Counted from the stretch's first letter, positions 1 to 9,155 are shown. The stretch is 64,000 nt of DNA from Arthrobacter sp. ov407 (GCF_900102895.1 NZ_FNGD01000015.1:1-64000); one strand, 5' to 3'. A program made the numbers and translations. The notes: generated from the letters alone by a model not told the origin.

Positions 1-305
1 CGGATCACCTGCGCCGCTCGATCACCTGGGACCGCGGAACCGAACTCGCCGAGTATGACCGGATCCAGACCGCGCTCGACACCACGCTCTACTTCTGCGA
101 CCCGCACTCGCCCTGGCAGCGCGGGTCCAACGAGAACACCAACCGGCTCCTGAGGTTCTGGTTCGAGAAAGGCTCCGACCTCTCCGTCCACACCACGGAG
201 GACCTCCGCCAGATCGCCGCGAAACTCAACCGCCGGCCCCGGCCCACCCTCAACCTGGAAACCCCGGCCAACCGGCTGAACCAGCTGCTGCAAGCGGCGG
301 CTTAA
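1..305 (+). CDS. IS30-family transposase, C-terminal fragment
   Basis: The window opens inside this gene; the readable frame begins at base 3 and gives 100 residues ending in TAA at 303-305. The fragment holds the last part of the DDE integrase core: a WDRGTE stretch with the second Asp, and the PWQRGSNENTNRLLR block with the catalytic Glu that is typical of IS30 transposases. The C-terminus (RRPRPTLNLETPANRLNQLL) is also typical, where family members often read KTLGW.TP.E. The N-terminal HTH and first Asp lie outside the window. Whether the element is intact cannot be told from here. Family identity is quite sure. Confidence 0.88.
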   Translation, partial: DHLRRSITWDRGTELAEYDRIQTALDTTLYFCDPHSPWQRGSNENTNRLLRFWFEKGSDLSVHTTEDLRQIAAKLNRRPRPTLNLETPANRLNQLLQAAA

Positions 306-340
306 ACCCCGGCGTTGCTCCGACTCCTTGACTTTGCCGG
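1..340 (+). mobile_element. Right end of an IS30-type insertion sequence
   Basis: The transposase stop is followed by about 30 bases (309-336, GCGTTGCTCCGACTCCTTGA then CTTTGCCG) that have the position and look of an IS30 terminal inverted repeat. The left end is outside the window, so the exact boundary and target duplication cannot be fixed. The deoA 3' end lies 70 bp after the transposase stop, so the element sits directly downstream of the nucleoside operon. Confidence 0.6.
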
Positions 341-374
341 GGGCTTGGGGACCAAAGGTGATAGGGCAACGGGC

Positions 375-1706
375 TTAGGCGATGCGGTCGATGATGAGCT
401 TCTGGGCGGGTCGGGAGCCCTCGGGTGCGATCACGGCGGCGTCTTCGAGCGCTTCCTTGGCACGCTCGAACTTCTCCGGGGTGTCCGTCAGGAGGGTCAT
501 GAGCGGTTCGCCCGCCCTGACCGTGGCGCCCGGCTTGGCGTGCATCCGCACCCCAGCCCCGGCCTGGACCTGGTCCTCCTTGCGGGCGCGTCCAGCGCCG
601 AGCCGCCAGGCTGCGACGCCGACGGCCATCGCGTCGAGCTCCACCAAAACGCCGTCGGCCGGGGCGTAGATGACCTCGGATTCCTTGGCGACCGGGAGCT
701 TGGCGCGCGGGTCCCCACCCTGAGCCTGGATCATCCGGTTCCAGACATCCATGGCCCGGCCGTCCCGCAGCGCGGCGCGGGGATCGGCGTCGCGCACCCC
801 GGCGCACGCCAGCATTTCCTCCGCGAGCCGGACGGTGAGTTCGACGACGTCGTCCGGGCCTCCCCCGGCGAGGACCTCCACGGATTCCTCGACCTCGATC
901 GCGTTGCCCGCGGTGAGGCCCAGGGGCGTGTTCATGTTGGTGAGCAGGGCCACCGTGTTGACGCCGGCGTCCTTGCCCAGGGCCACCATGGTCTCGGCGA
1001 GTTCGCGGGCGCGGGCCTCGTCCTTCATGAACGCGCCGCTGCCCACCTTGACGTCGAGCACCAGCGAGCCGGTCCCTTCGGCGATCTTCTTGCTCATGAT
1101 CGAGGACGCGATCAGCGGGATGGCCTCCACGGTCCCGGTGACGTCGCGGAGCGAGTAGAGCTTCTTGTCCGCCGGGGCCAGCCCCGCGCCGGCCGCGCAA
1201 ATGACCGCACCGACGTCCTGGAGCTGGGCCATCATTTCGTCGTTGCTGAGGTCCGCACGCCAGCCCGGGATGGCCTCGAGCTTGTCCAGCGTGCCGCCGG
1301 TGTGGCCGAGGCCGCGGCCCGAGAGCTGCGGCACGGCCACGCCGAAGACCGCCACGAGGGGCGCCAGCGGCAGGGTGATCTTGTCCCCGACGCCGCCGGT
1401 GGAGTGCTTGTCCGACGTCGCCTTCACGCCGCCGTCGGGCCTGCGCAGGCTGGAGAAGTCCATCCGCTCGCCGGAGGCGATCATGGCCGCCGTCCAGCGG
1501 GAGATCTCGGCCCGGTCCATGCCGTTGAGCAGGATGGCCATGTTCAGGGCGGCCATCTGTTCGTCGGCGATGGCGCCGCGGGTGTAGGCGTCGATCGTCC
1601 AGTCGATCTGGGCCGGGCTGAGCACGCCCTTGTCCCGCTTGATGCGGATGATGTCGACGGCGTCGAACGCTTCGCTGTTGCTGGTGGTCTGGGTCGCGTG
1701 TGTCAC
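375..1706 (-). CDS. deoA: Thymidine phosphorylase
   Basis: Cytosolic enzyme that splits thymidine (and other pyrimidine deoxynucleosides) with phosphate into base and deoxyribose-1-phosphate. The 443-residue product has the usual family length (about 430-440). It shows the N-terminal helical domain, the phosphate-binding KHSTGGVGDK motif, and the family signature SGRGLGHTGGTLDKLEAIPG. The start is taken as GTG at 1706 because GGAGGA lies a few bases upstream; the longer open frame to 1937 only runs through cdd. Its start overlaps the cdd stop (GTGA, 4 bp). It is the last gene of the nucleoside operon, so imported deoxynucleosides can be cleaved at once. Confidence 0.95.
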   Translation of the reverse strand: MTHATQTTSNSEAFDAVDIIRIKRDKGVLSPAQIDWTIDAYTRGAIADEQMAALNMAILLNGMDRAEISRWTAAMIASGERMDFSSLRRPDGGVKATSDKHSTGGVGDKITLPLAPLVAVFGVAVPQLSGRGLGHTGGTLDKLEAIPGWRADLSNDEMMAQLQDVGAVICAAGAGLAPADKKLYSLRDVTGTVEAIPLIASSIMSKKIAEGTGSLVLDVKVGSGAFMKDEARARELAETMVALGKDAGVNTVALLTNMNTPLGLTAGNAIEVEESVEVLAGGGPDDVVELTVRLAEEMLACAGVRDADPRAALRDGRAMDVWNRMIQAQGGDPRAKLPVAKESEVIYAPADGVLVELDAMAVGVAAWRLGAGRARKEDQVQAGAGVRMHAKPGATVRAGEPLMTLLTDTPEKFERAKEALEDAAVIAPEGSRPAQKLIIDRIA

Positions 1707-2107
1707 CGGGGTTCCTCCAGGTGTTGGGGGCCAAAGGCATCGGGAAGGACCTGGTCCATGGTCTTGATTCCCTGCGTGGTCATGAGCTCCATATCCGGAG
1801 CCCGGAATTCGTAGAGCAGCTGGCGGCAGCGCCCGCACGGCATGAGGACGTTCCCGCCGGCGTCGACGCAGTAGAAGGCGCGGAGCCGTCCCCCGCCGGT
1901 CATCTGCAGGTTGCCCACCAGGGCGCACTCGGCGCACAGGGTCAGCCCGTAGCTGGCGTTCTCAACGTTGCAGCCGCTGACGATCCGCCCGTCCCCGGTG
2001 AGGGCCGCGGCCCCCACCGGAAACTTCGAATACGGCGCGTAGGCGTTCTTCATGGCGGTCACGGCCGCGGCTTCGAGCGCTGCCCAGTCGACGTTGATGC
2101 TGTCCAT
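1703..2107 (-). CDS. cdd: Cytidine deaminase
   Basis: Hydrolytic deamination of cytidine and deoxycytidine to uridine and deoxyuridine in the cytosol. The protein has 134 residues, the size of the small tetrameric CDA class. The zinc site is visible as CAE (in the stretch TLCAECAL) and PCGRC about 35 residues later. The substrate region NVENASYG is intact. ATG at 2107 is 2 nt after the upstream permease stop, and the gene overlaps deoA by 4 bp, so translation is probably coupled. A second, divergent deaminase-like gene lies at 55.2 kb. Confidence 0.95.
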   Translation of the reverse strand: MDSINVDWAALEAAAVTAMKNAYAPYSKFPVGAAALTGDGRIVSGCNVENASYGLTLCAECALVGNLQMTGGGRLRAFYCVDAGGNVLMPCGRCRQLLYEFRAPDMELMTTQGIKTMDQVLPDAFGPQHLEEPR

Positions 2108-2109
2108 GC

Positions 2110-3426
2110 TCAGCCCTTGATGTACGGTATGCCGTCGGCGGCCGGCGGCCGGGAGCGGCCGACGAGCCCCGCCACGGCAAACACGGTCACGACGTACGGC
2201 AGCATGGCCATGAACTGGCTCGGCACGGGCGTGCCGATGATCGTCACGATGCTTTGCAGGTTGTCGGCGAAGCCGAACAACAGCGCGGCGAAGAACGCCC
2301 CGATCGGATTCCAGCGGCCCAGGATCATGGCGGCGAGGGCAATGAAGCCGCGGCCGCCGGAGATTTCCTTGGTGAAGCTGTCGATCGCCACAAGGGTGAA
2401 GAACGATCCGCCGATCCCGGCGACGGCGCCGCCGAGTGTGACGTTCCAGAACCGGGTCGCGTTGACCTTGATGCCCAGCGTGTCGGCCGCCTGCGGGTGC
2501 TCGCCCACGGCACGGACGCGCAGCCCCCACTTCGTCTTGAACAGCCCGATCCAGATCACAATCACGGCCACATACATCAGGTAGCCCACCACGGACTGCT
2601 TGAACAGGATGGGCCCGATCACCGGGATGCCGGACAGAACCGGGATATCGATGATGGGCAGCTCGCCGGGCGAGTTGTACTTCTCCGGGTCCGACTGCAT
2701 CACGGTGCTGAACAGGAAGCCGGTGAGCCCGGACACCAGGACGTTGAGCACGACGCCGACGATGATCTGGTTGACCACGTACTTGATGGCGAACAGCGCC
2801 AGCACCATCGAGACAAGGGCGCCCGCCACGGCCGCCGCAAGCAGGCCTAGGTAGGGGTTGTGCGTCAGGCTGGCGACGAGCGCGGCCGTGAAGGCACCGC
2901 CCAGGAGTTGGCCTTCGATGGCGATGTTAACGACGCCGGCGCGTTCGCACAGCACACCTGAGAGGGAGCCGAAGACGATCGGCACGGCGAGCGTCACGGA
3001 CCCGGCAATGAGGCCGGCCAGCGAAATGCTGGGGGTCCGGGCACCGCCCACCACCCAGATCAGGAAGGCGACCACGAACACAACTGTGAACACGGCCGGC
3101 AGCCAGCGCGGGGGCCTCTGGTTCTTTTTTGCCTTCAGGACCAAGGCGTAGCCGGCCAAGCCCAGCAGGATCAGAGAGAGCACGATCCCGGACAGGAAAG
3201 CGGGGACGTCGATCGCGGGGAGTTGGAAGAAATCTCCGCCGGACGAAACGCCGAACTTGGCGTTCACCTGCGGGCCCAGCAGGCCGAAGAAGATGAAGGC
3301 GACGGTGGCCAGCACCGCCAGCGTTACCGGCAGCTTCCAGGTTACGGGCTTCGCGGACTCCGCGGGCCTGCGGCTCTTGTCCGGCTGGGATTCCCCCTGG
3401 ACGGGCGAGGTTGCTGTTGTGCTCAT
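2110..3426 (-). CDS. Nucleoside ABC transporter permease, second
   Basis: Integral membrane permease of the BMP/NupABC (RbsC-like, BPD_transp_2) class that imports nucleosides. The 438-residue protein has a hydrophilic 30-residue N-terminus followed by about ten hydrophobic segments. The cytoplasmic loop GLRVRAVGEHPQAADTLGIKV is the EAA-like contact for the ATPase. ATG at 3426 overlaps the stop of the first permease by 4 bp (ATGA). An upstream extension of the frame to 3657 runs through the other permease and is not used. Context with cdd and deoA supports nucleosides as substrate. Confidence 0.9.
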   Translation of the reverse strand: MSTTATSPVQGESQPDKSRRPAESAKPVTWKLPVTLAVLATVAFIFFGLLGPQVNAKFGVSSGGDFFQLPAIDVPAFLSGIVLSLILLGLAGYALVLKAKKNQRPPRWLPAVFTVVFVVAFLIWVVGGARTPSISLAGLIAGSVTLAVPIVFGSLSGVLCERAGVVNIAIEGQLLGGAFTAALVASLTHNPYLGLLAAAVAGALVSMVLALFAIKYVVNQIIVGVVLNVLVSGLTGFLFSTVMQSDPEKYNSPGELPIIDIPVLSGIPVIGPILFKQSVVGYLMYVAVIVIWIGLFKTKWGLRVRAVGEHPQAADTLGIKVNATRFWNVTLGGAVAGIGGSFFTLVAIDSFTKEISGGRGFIALAAMILGRWNPIGAFFAALLFGFADNLQSIVTIIGTPVPSQFMAMLPYVVTVFAVAGLVGRSRPPAADGIPYIKG

Positions 3427-4823
3427 GCGGCACCTCCGGTGGTTGCGGCCTGCTTGGTTTTGCCGGCGGTCGCGGCCTTCTTCTTGCGCGGGTTGAGTCC
3501 GAAGATCGCCCGGACCAGGGGCGGCGCCGCGATGAAGAGCACAATGAGCGACTGGACCACGAGCACGATATCGATCGGAGTTCCGGTCTGGATCTGCATC
3601 TGGACAGCGCCTGCGCGGAAGGCTCCGAACAGCACGCCGGCGGCAAAGGTGCCCCACGGCGACGAACGTCCCAGCAGCGCCACGGTGATCGCGTCAAAGC
3701 CGTAGGTTGCCGCGACACCATCGGTCAGGACCTTTTCCGTGCCTGCCACCTGCGCCACGCCGGCCAGGCCGGCCAGGCCACCGGCAATGGTCATCACCAG
3801 GATCGTGGCCCGGGAGACGTTAATGCCGGCAGTCAGGGCTGCCTTGGGGTTGGCCCCGATGGCACGGAATTCGAAACCGAGCGTGGAGCGGTTAAGCAGC
3901 CACGAAACAAACACGGTGGCCGCGATGGCCAGCAGGAAGCCCAGGTGCAGCCGGTACTGGCTGCCGAAGAGCAGCGGGTACGCGGCGCTGGGGTCCAGGA
4001 TCGGCGATATCGGCGTGTCCGCCCCCGGCCGCTGGAACAAGTCCGTGTCGAGCAGGTAGCGCAGGAAATAGAGGGCGATGTAGTTGAACATGATGGTCAC
4101 GATGACCTCGTGGGCGCCCGTCCTGGCCTTGAGCACGCCGACGATGCCGCCCCAAACGGCGCCGCCGATGACGCCGGCCACGAGGACCAGCAGCAGGTGC
4201 AGCCCCATCGGCAGGTGCAGCGCGAAGCCGACCCACGAGGCGAGGATGCCGGCCATGATGATCTGGCCCTGTGCACCGATGTTGAAAAGCCCCGCGCGGA
4301 AGGCCAGTGCGACGCCGAGGCCCGCGGTGATCAGCGGGGTGGCGATGGTCAGCGTCTCCATGAGGGGGGCGAACTGTCCGGCCACTCCGGCCCCGCGGGG
4401 GTTGAAGACCGCGCCCTGGAAGAGGGCGACGTACGAGCTTGTGGCAGCGGACCAGACGGCGGTCAGGAAATCACTGGGCCGGGCAAAGAGGTAGCCCGCC
4501 GTGGTGCCGACAACTTTGTCCGTCATGGCGATGAGCAAGCCGCCCAGGATCAGTGCAAGCACCACCGCCAGGATGGTCACGATGCCATTGCCGGTGAAGA
4601 TCATGCGCAGCACCGACTCCTCTTCCGGGGCGCCGGGAAGGGATCCGCTCTGGGTCGAGACCGGAACGGCCGATGGCTGGTGGGCACCGCCCGCGGTGTC
4701 CAGCGAGGTGACAAAGGCTTCATCGTCCTCGAGCGGCTCAGGCTCCACTGCGGTGGCTTGTGCTGCCGGAAGCCGGTCCGGGTCCGGTGCGGCCGCGGGC
4801 CGCGGCTCGGTGTTCTCACTCAT
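3423..4823 (-). CDS. Nucleoside ABC transporter permease, first
   Basis: First of two permeases of the nucleoside importer, 466 residues. It begins with an acidic, proline-rich cytoplasmic tail of about 75 residues rich in D/E, which is longer than in most homologues, and then has about nine hydrophobic segments. The coupling loop is seen at GFEFRAIGANPKAALTAGI. ATG at 4823 lies inside the end of the ATPase gene (8-bp overlap), and the stop overlaps the next permease. Gene order ATPase, permease, permease is that of bmpA-nupABC operons. Confidence 0.9.
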   Translation of the reverse strand: MSENTEPRPAAAPDPDRLPAAQATAVEPEPLEDDEAFVTSLDTAGGAHQPSAVPVSTQSGSLPGAPEEESVLRMIFTGNGIVTILAVVLALILGGLLIAMTDKVVGTTAGYLFARPSDFLTAVWSAATSSYVALFQGAVFNPRGAGVAGQFAPLMETLTIATPLITAGLGVALAFRAGLFNIGAQGQIIMAGILASWVGFALHLPMGLHLLLVLVAGVIGGAVWGGIVGVLKARTGAHEVIVTIMFNYIALYFLRYLLDTDLFQRPGADTPISPILDPSAAYPLLFGSQYRLHLGFLLAIAATVFVSWLLNRSTLGFEFRAIGANPKAALTAGINVSRATILVMTIAGGLAGLAGVAQVAGTEKVLTDGVAATYGFDAITVALLGRSSPWGTFAAGVLFGAFRAGAVQMQIQTGTPIDIVLVVQSLIVLFIAAPPLVRAIFGLNPRKKKAATAGKTKQAATTGGAA

Positions 4824-6507
4824 GGTGGTCTCCTACGGCGCTGGAGCCGGGCTCCTGCGCGGACGGGGCGGCGGGCGTCTGGTTCGTTGCCGGCCTCGTT
4901 GCGGGGTCATTGGCCGGGGTGCCGGCCGGGTTTTCTGCCGGGGTGCCGGCCGGGTTTTCCGAGAGGGACGGTGCTGAGTGCTTGTCCGCCGCTTCGGCCT
5001 GGGCTTCGTCCGGGGACACCCCGGCCATCATCAGGCCCAGGACGTCGCGCCCGGTGCCGGCCGGGACGATTCCCACCAGCCGGCCCTTGTACAGCACGGC
5101 GATCCGGTCGGCGAGTTCAATCACCTCGTCCAGTTCGGTGGAGACGATCATGACGGGCGTGCCATGGTCCCGCTCCGCGACGATCCGCTTGTGCAGGAAC
5201 TCGATGGAGCCCACGTCCACGCCGCGGGTGGGCTGGGAGGCGATGAAGAGCCTCAGCGGGCGGGAGAGTTCCCGCGCCATGACGACTTTCTGCTGGTTGC
5301 CGCCGGACAGTGTGCCGGCGGCGAGCATGCCGGACGGCGTGCGGACGTCGAATTCATCGATCCGGGTCTTGGCGTTCTCCAGGACCTTGGCCGGGCTCAT
5401 GCTGATGCCCTTGGCGAACGGCGCCTGGTCGTAGCGGTCCAGGATCAGGTTCTCGGCAATCGAGAACGTGCCGATCAGCCCGTCGAGTGAACGGTCTTCC
5501 GGCACGAATCCGACGCCGGCGTTGAGGACGTCCTTGACGCTGCGGCCCAGCAGTTCTTCGCCGTCGAGGGCGATCGAGCCGTGGACCCTCTCCTGCAGAC
5601 CGAGGATGGCCTCGGTCAGTTCGGTCTGGCCGTTGCCCTGGACGCCGGCGACGGCGAGGATCTCGCCGCGGGCGATCCCGAAGCTGATGCCGTCCACCAC
5701 ATGCTGGCCGCTGGGTGCGATGACGGTGAGGTCCTTGACCTCGAAGGTGGTCTCCTGCGGATTGGCGGGAGCCTTGTCCAGGGTCAGGCTCACGGCCCGG
5801 CCCACCATCATGGACGCCAGCTCGGTGGTGGAGGCGCCGGGATCGGCCGAGCCCACTACCTTGCCGCGCCGGATGACGGTGATGGTGTCCGAGACGGCTT
5901 TTACCTCGCGCAGCTTGTGGGAGATGAAGACGATGGAGGTGCCGTGACTCTTGAGCTGGCGCATGATGTCCAGCAGTTCGTCGGTGTCCTGCGGGGTCAG
6001 CACGGCTGTGGGCTCGTCGAGGATGAGCACCTTGGCGTCGCGGACCAGTGCCTTGATGATCTCGACGCGCTGCTGCACGCCCACGGGGAGGTCTTCGATC
6101 AGCGCGTCGGGGTCGACGTCGAAGCCGTACCGGTCCGAGATCTCCCGGATCTTCCGGCGCGTGTCCTCGAGGTCCAGGAATCCGCCGGTCTTGGTGGTCT
6201 CCGCTCCCAGTGCGACGTTTTCCGCGACGGTAAAGACGGGGACCAGCATGAAGTGCTGGTGCACCATACCGATTCCGGCGGCCATGGCGTCGCCGGGCCC
6301 GCGGAAGGTGACCGGTTTGTCATCGATCAGGATTTCGCCCTCGGTGGGCTCGTACAGTCCGTAGAGGACATTCATCAGCGTGGACTTGCCAGCGCCGTTC
6401 TCACCGAGCAGACAGTGAATCTGCCCGGGCTCAACAACCACATCGATGTGATCGTTGGCTACCAGGGAGCCGAAGCGTTTAGTAATGCCCTTGAGTTCAA
6501 GTTTCAA
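4816..6507 (-). CDS. Nucleoside ABC transporter ATP-binding protein (double ATPase)
   Basis: Drives the nucleoside importer from the cytoplasmic face. Two ABC modules are fused, as in RbsA/NupA: the first has [20 protein letters not shown] and [10 protein letters not shown]; the second has the degenerate P-loop GVQGNGQTEL and [15 protein letters not shown]. The start is uncertain: TTG at 6507 gives LKLELKGITKRF, TTG at 6519 is possible, and neither has a strong ribosome site. About 60 residues are added at the C-terminus, rich in Pro/Ala/Asn with a doubled NPAGTPAE unit that comes from a 24-bp DNA duplication near 4915-4962. The tail is probably disordered. Confidence 0.9.
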   Translation of the reverse strand: MKLELKGITKRFGSLVANDHIDVVVEPGQIHCLLGENGAGKSTLMNVLYGLYEPTEGEILIDDKPVTFRGPGDAMAAGIGMVHQHFMLVPVFTVAENVALGAETTKTGGFLDLEDTRRKIREISDRYGFDVDPDALIEDLPVGVQQRVEIIKALVRDAKVLILDEPTAVLTPQDTDELLDIMRQLKSHGTSIVFISHKLREVKAVSDTITVIRRGKVVGSADPGASTTELASMMVGRAVSLTLDKAPANPQETTFEVKDLTVIAPSGQHVVDGISFGIARGEILAVAGVQGNGQTELTEAILGLQERVHGSIALDGEELLGRSVKDVLNAGVGFVPEDRSLDGLIGTFSIAENLILDRYDQAPFAKGISMSPAKVLENAKTRIDEFDVRTPSGMLAAGTLSGGNQQKVVMARELSRPLRLFIASQPTRGVDVGSIEFLHKRIVAERDHGTPVMIVSTELDEVIELADRIAVLYKGRLVGIVPAGTGRDVLGLMMAGVSPDEAQAEAADKHSAPSLSENPAGTPAENPAGTPANDPATRPATNQTPAAPSAQEPGSSAVGDHHE

Positions 6508-6613
6508 AACTCTGACCAATCTCGAGGTGTCCGGAAGACTTGGTCCGGACGGGTAGTGGGGGCTGCAGCACCAGCTTAGTGCCTGCGCTCTGACACGGGC
6601 GGGCCGCAACGAA

Positions 6614-6659
6614 AAGCGCCACAGCCCGTGCGGTGGTGACCGGACGGGCCGTGGCGCTT
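6614..6659 (-). terminator. Hairpin terminator or attenuator between BMP gene and ATPase gene
   Basis: AAGCGCCAC and ACGGGC arms (6614-6629) pair with GCCCGT and GTGGCGCTT (6644-6659) around a 14-nt loop. Read on minus, the stem is followed by TTTT. It lies 12 bp after the lipoprotein stop and more than 100 bp before the ATPase start. Such a site would let much transcription stop after the binding-protein gene, giving more binding protein than transporter. Confidence 0.75.
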
Positions 6660-6670
6660 AGCGGAGGAAG

Positions 6671-7777
6671 TTAGGCCTTCGGGCTGGCTGCAGATTCAAC
6701 CTTCAGCTTGCCGTCGGCGATGTCCTTCTTGATCTGGTCCAGCTCGGACTTCAGTTCGGCCGGAACCTGGGAATCCAAGTCGTGGAACGGAGCCAGCTGG
6801 ACGCCGTCGTTCGCGAGCGTGCCAACGTACGGCTTGTTGGTGAACTGGCCGTCCTTGTCCTGCTTGACGACCGTCTCGACGGCCTCGCCCATCTGCTTCA
6901 TGACGGAGGAGAGCATGATGTCCTTGTAATCCGGTGCCGTGAGGAAGCCGTCGGAGTCAACCCAGATGAGCTTGACGTCCTTGCCTGCTGCCTTGGCTTC
7001 CTGCAGGGCCGCGCCCGCACCCTTGCCGACCGGACCGGCGACGGGCATGACGATGTCGGCGCCCTGGTCCAGGAAGTTCTGGGTGAACTGCTTGCCCTTG
7101 TCCTGCTTTTCGAAGTCGCCGGTGAAGGAGCCGTCCTGCTTGGCCTTGTCCCAGCCAAGAACCTTGACGTTCTTGCCCTTCTTCTCGTTGTAGTACTTCA
7201 CGCCGTCGGCGTAGCCGTCCATGAAGATGGTGACCGTGGGGATCTTGATGCCGCCGAAGGTGGCGACCGTTCCGGTCTTGGTGGTGCCCGCGGCCAGGTA
7301 GCCGGCCAGGAACGCGGCCTGGGCCGTGTCGTAGATGATCGGCTTGACGTTCGCGACCGGGGTTTCGTAACCGAAGTCGATGATGGCGAAGTGCTTGTCC
7401 GGGTTCGCGGTGGCCTGGGCCTTCGTGGCGTCGCCGAGCAGGAAGCCGACCGTGACGGTCAGGTTGCAGCCGGCGGCGACCATGGCGCGCAGGTTGGGCT
7501 CGAAGTCGTTGTTCGTCTTGGACTCGGCCTCGTTCATCTTAAGGCCCAGCTCCGACGTGACCTTCTTCAGGCCCTCGTAGGAAGACTGGTTGAACGACTG
7601 GTCGTCGAATCCACCCGAGTCGGACACGATGCAGCCCGTGTAGTTGCTGGCGGTGTTGGTGGCGGTGCTGGCCTCCGGGGCAGCCCCGCAGCCGGTCAGC
7701 AGGAGTGCAGCCGCGCCCGCGGTGGCGACGCCGGCCATTGATCCGCGCTTGAAGGTGGCACGCAGAGAGTTCTTCAA
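6671..7777 (-). CDS. BMP-family nucleoside-binding lipoprotein
   Basis: Substrate-binding protein anchored outside the membrane. The 368 residues begin with a basic n-region, a hydrophobic stretch and the lipobox LLLTGC, with Cys30 as the lipid site. The mature part has the BMP/Med (PF02608) fold: SDSGGFDDQSFNQSSYEGL and a closing FHDLDSQVP region. BMP proteins of this type bind purine or pyrimidine nucleosides, as in TmpC and BmpA. The start is TTG at 7777, chosen because TGGAGGA lies 5 nt upstream. It is the first gene of the operon that continues to deoA. Confidence 0.93.
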   Translation of the reverse strand: MKNSLRATFKRGSMAGVATAGAAALLLTGCGAAPEASTATNTASNYTGCIVSDSGGFDDQSFNQSSYEGLKKVTSELGLKMNEAESKTNNDFEPNLRAMVAAGCNLTVTVGFLLGDATKAQATANPDKHFAIIDFGYETPVANVKPIIYDTAQAAFLAGYLAAGTTKTGTVATFGGIKIPTVTIFMDGYADGVKYYNEKKGKNVKVLGWDKAKQDGSFTGDFEKQDKGKQFTQNFLDQGADIVMPVAGPVGKGAGAALQEAKAAGKDVKLIWVDSDGFLTAPDYKDIMLSSVMKQMGEAVETVVKQDKDGQFTNKPYVGTLANDGVQLAPFHDLDSQVPAELKSELDQIKKDIADGKLKVESAASPKA

Positions 7778-8123
7778 TTTTCCTCCAGGAAGAAAGAGTA
7801 GGCGCTACGACGGGAGTTCAATGAGTGTCTGTCTGCGGAGTTCCGCTGATCTCTGTTGTCACTGATGGATTCGCAGCACTGCGCCGAGGCGCACTGATGG
7901 AAGCTACTTTAGTGGCCTGCGCCACGTACACGTAGCAGACTTCACAGCAATTGCACAGATTGTTGAGAACTTGTTACCTAGTGGTAGCCGGGCCCTCCTG
8001 CCAGGGAAGGCGCGCAGACGCCTCCGGCGCCGGTCCCCGCAGGAACTGGCGCCGGAGGCGTCTGCGTGTCTGATGGTGCCGGAGGCGCCTGTGTGTCTGG
8101 TGGTGCGCCGGCGCCGGCGCCGG
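7778..8123. other. Intergenic region before the BMP operon
   Basis: 346 bp without a gene. The part nearest the BMP gene (about 7778-7980) should hold the minus-strand promoter of the nucleoside operon and is locally richer in A/T (7910-7985); I did not find a clear -35/-10 pair. The distal part (8014-8120) holds the strong hairpin and its degenerate copies listed separately. Confidence 0.5.
8014..8065 (-). terminator. 18-bp perfect hairpin with degenerate direct repeats
   Basis: Bases 8014-8031 are the exact reverse complement of 8048-8065, with a 16-nt loop. On minus this lies about 60 bp past the oxidoreductase stop, so it can act as a transcription end, though no T-run follows. The right arm with its GTGTCTG tail is repeated imperfectly at 8076-8101 (GGTGCCGGAGGCGCCTGTGT), followed by a run of GGCGCC units to 8121. 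Confidence 0.65.
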
Positions 8124-9155
8124 TTAGAGACGGACCAGCATCTTGCCGGTGTTGGCGCCGTCGAGCAGGTCCATGAAGGCCTGCGGGGCGTTGTCCAGGC
8201 CGTCCACCACAGTCTCGTCGTAGCGGACCGTTCCGTCGGCGAGCCAGGCGGACATCGTTTCGACAAACTCGGCCATGTGCTGCCAGTAGCCGCCCACCAG
8301 GAAGCCCTTGAGCGTGAGCTGTTTGCCGATCGCCTGCATGAGGTTCCGCGGCGCGGGCGTGGGTTCGGTCGCGTTGTACTGGGCGATGGCCCCGCACATG
8401 GCCACCCTGCCGCCGACGGTGAGCGTGGACAACGCCGCTTCCAGGTGCTCGCCGCCGACGTTGTCGAAGTAAACGTCGATCCCGCGCTCACCCGCCGCCG
8501 CGGCGAGCTGTTCCGCAACCGGGCCGTCGTGATAGTTGAACGCGGCATCGAAGCCGAGTTCGAGCAGCCGTGCCACCTTTTCCGGCGAGCCGGCGCTGCC
8601 GATGACCAGGGACGCACCCATGGCCTTGGCGATCTGTCCCACGAGCGAGCCGACCGCGCCGGCGGCGCCAGAGACGAATACGGCGTCGCCGGGCTTGAAT
8701 TCCGCGACCTTCAGCAGGCCCGCGTAGGCGGTCAGGCCGGTCATGCCGAGGGCACCGAGGAATGCTGATGCGGGGGCCAGATCGGTGCGCGCCAGGGTGG
8801 TGGCCGCCCCGTCGACGACGGCGTATTCACGCCAGCCGAGGCCGTGGACGACGGTATCGCCGACAGCGCGCCCTTCGGCGCGGGACGCGATGACTTCGCC
8901 GACGGCGCCGCCGTCGAGCGCCTTATCCAGCGCAAAGGGCGCGGAGTAGGACTTGACGTCGTTCATGCGGCCGCGCATGTACGGGTCCACCGAGATGTAG
9001 ATGTTGCGGACCAGGACCTGGCCATCCTGCAGTTCGGGAAGCGGCGACTCGGCGACGCGGAAGTTCGCCGGGACGGGGCGGCCGTGGGGCCGGGACGCCA
9101 GCTGGATCTCGCGGGTGGTGGCGGGCAGGGTGAGGGTTTCGGTGTTGGCGCTCAT
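8124..9155 (-). CDS. NADP-dependent medium-chain oxidoreductase (CurA/PTGR type)
   Basis: Zinc-free MDR enzyme that reduces activated C=C bonds in alpha,beta-unsaturated carbonyls with NADPH. 343 residues match the family length (about 335-345). Seen are the N-terminal catalytic domain with SVDPYMRGRM, and the Rossmann part with VSGAAGAVGSLVGQIAK and the fingerprint YFDNVGGE. No zinc-ligand cysteines are present. ATG at 9155 overlaps the ohr stop by 4 bp (ATGA), so the enzyme is co-translated with a peroxide resistance protein. A role in clearing lipid peroxidation products is an inference from that linkage. Confidence 0.92.
   Translation of the reverse strand: MSANTETLTLPATTREIQLASRPHGRPVPANFRVAESPLPELQDGQVLVRNIYISVDPYMRGRMNDVKSYSAPFALDKALDGGAVGEVIASRAEGRAVGDTVVHGLGWREYAVVDGAATTLARTDLAPASAFLGALGMTGLTAYAGLLKVAEFKPGDAVFVSGAAGAVGSLVGQIAKAMGASLVIGSAGSPEKVARLLELGFDAAFNYHDGPVAEQLAAAAGERGIDVYFDNVGGEHLEAALSTLTVGGRVAMCGAIAQYNATEPTPAPRNLMQAIGKQLTLKGFLVGGYWQHMAEFVETMSAWLADGTVRYDETVVDGLDNAPQAFMDLLDGANTGKMLVRL

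Noticed and set aside
315-1814. Long open frame on plus opposite deoA
   Set aside because: Antisense shadow of a GC-rich gene. deoA on minus has full family motifs; the plus frame gives low-complexity Arg/Gly/His-rich sequence without a domain.
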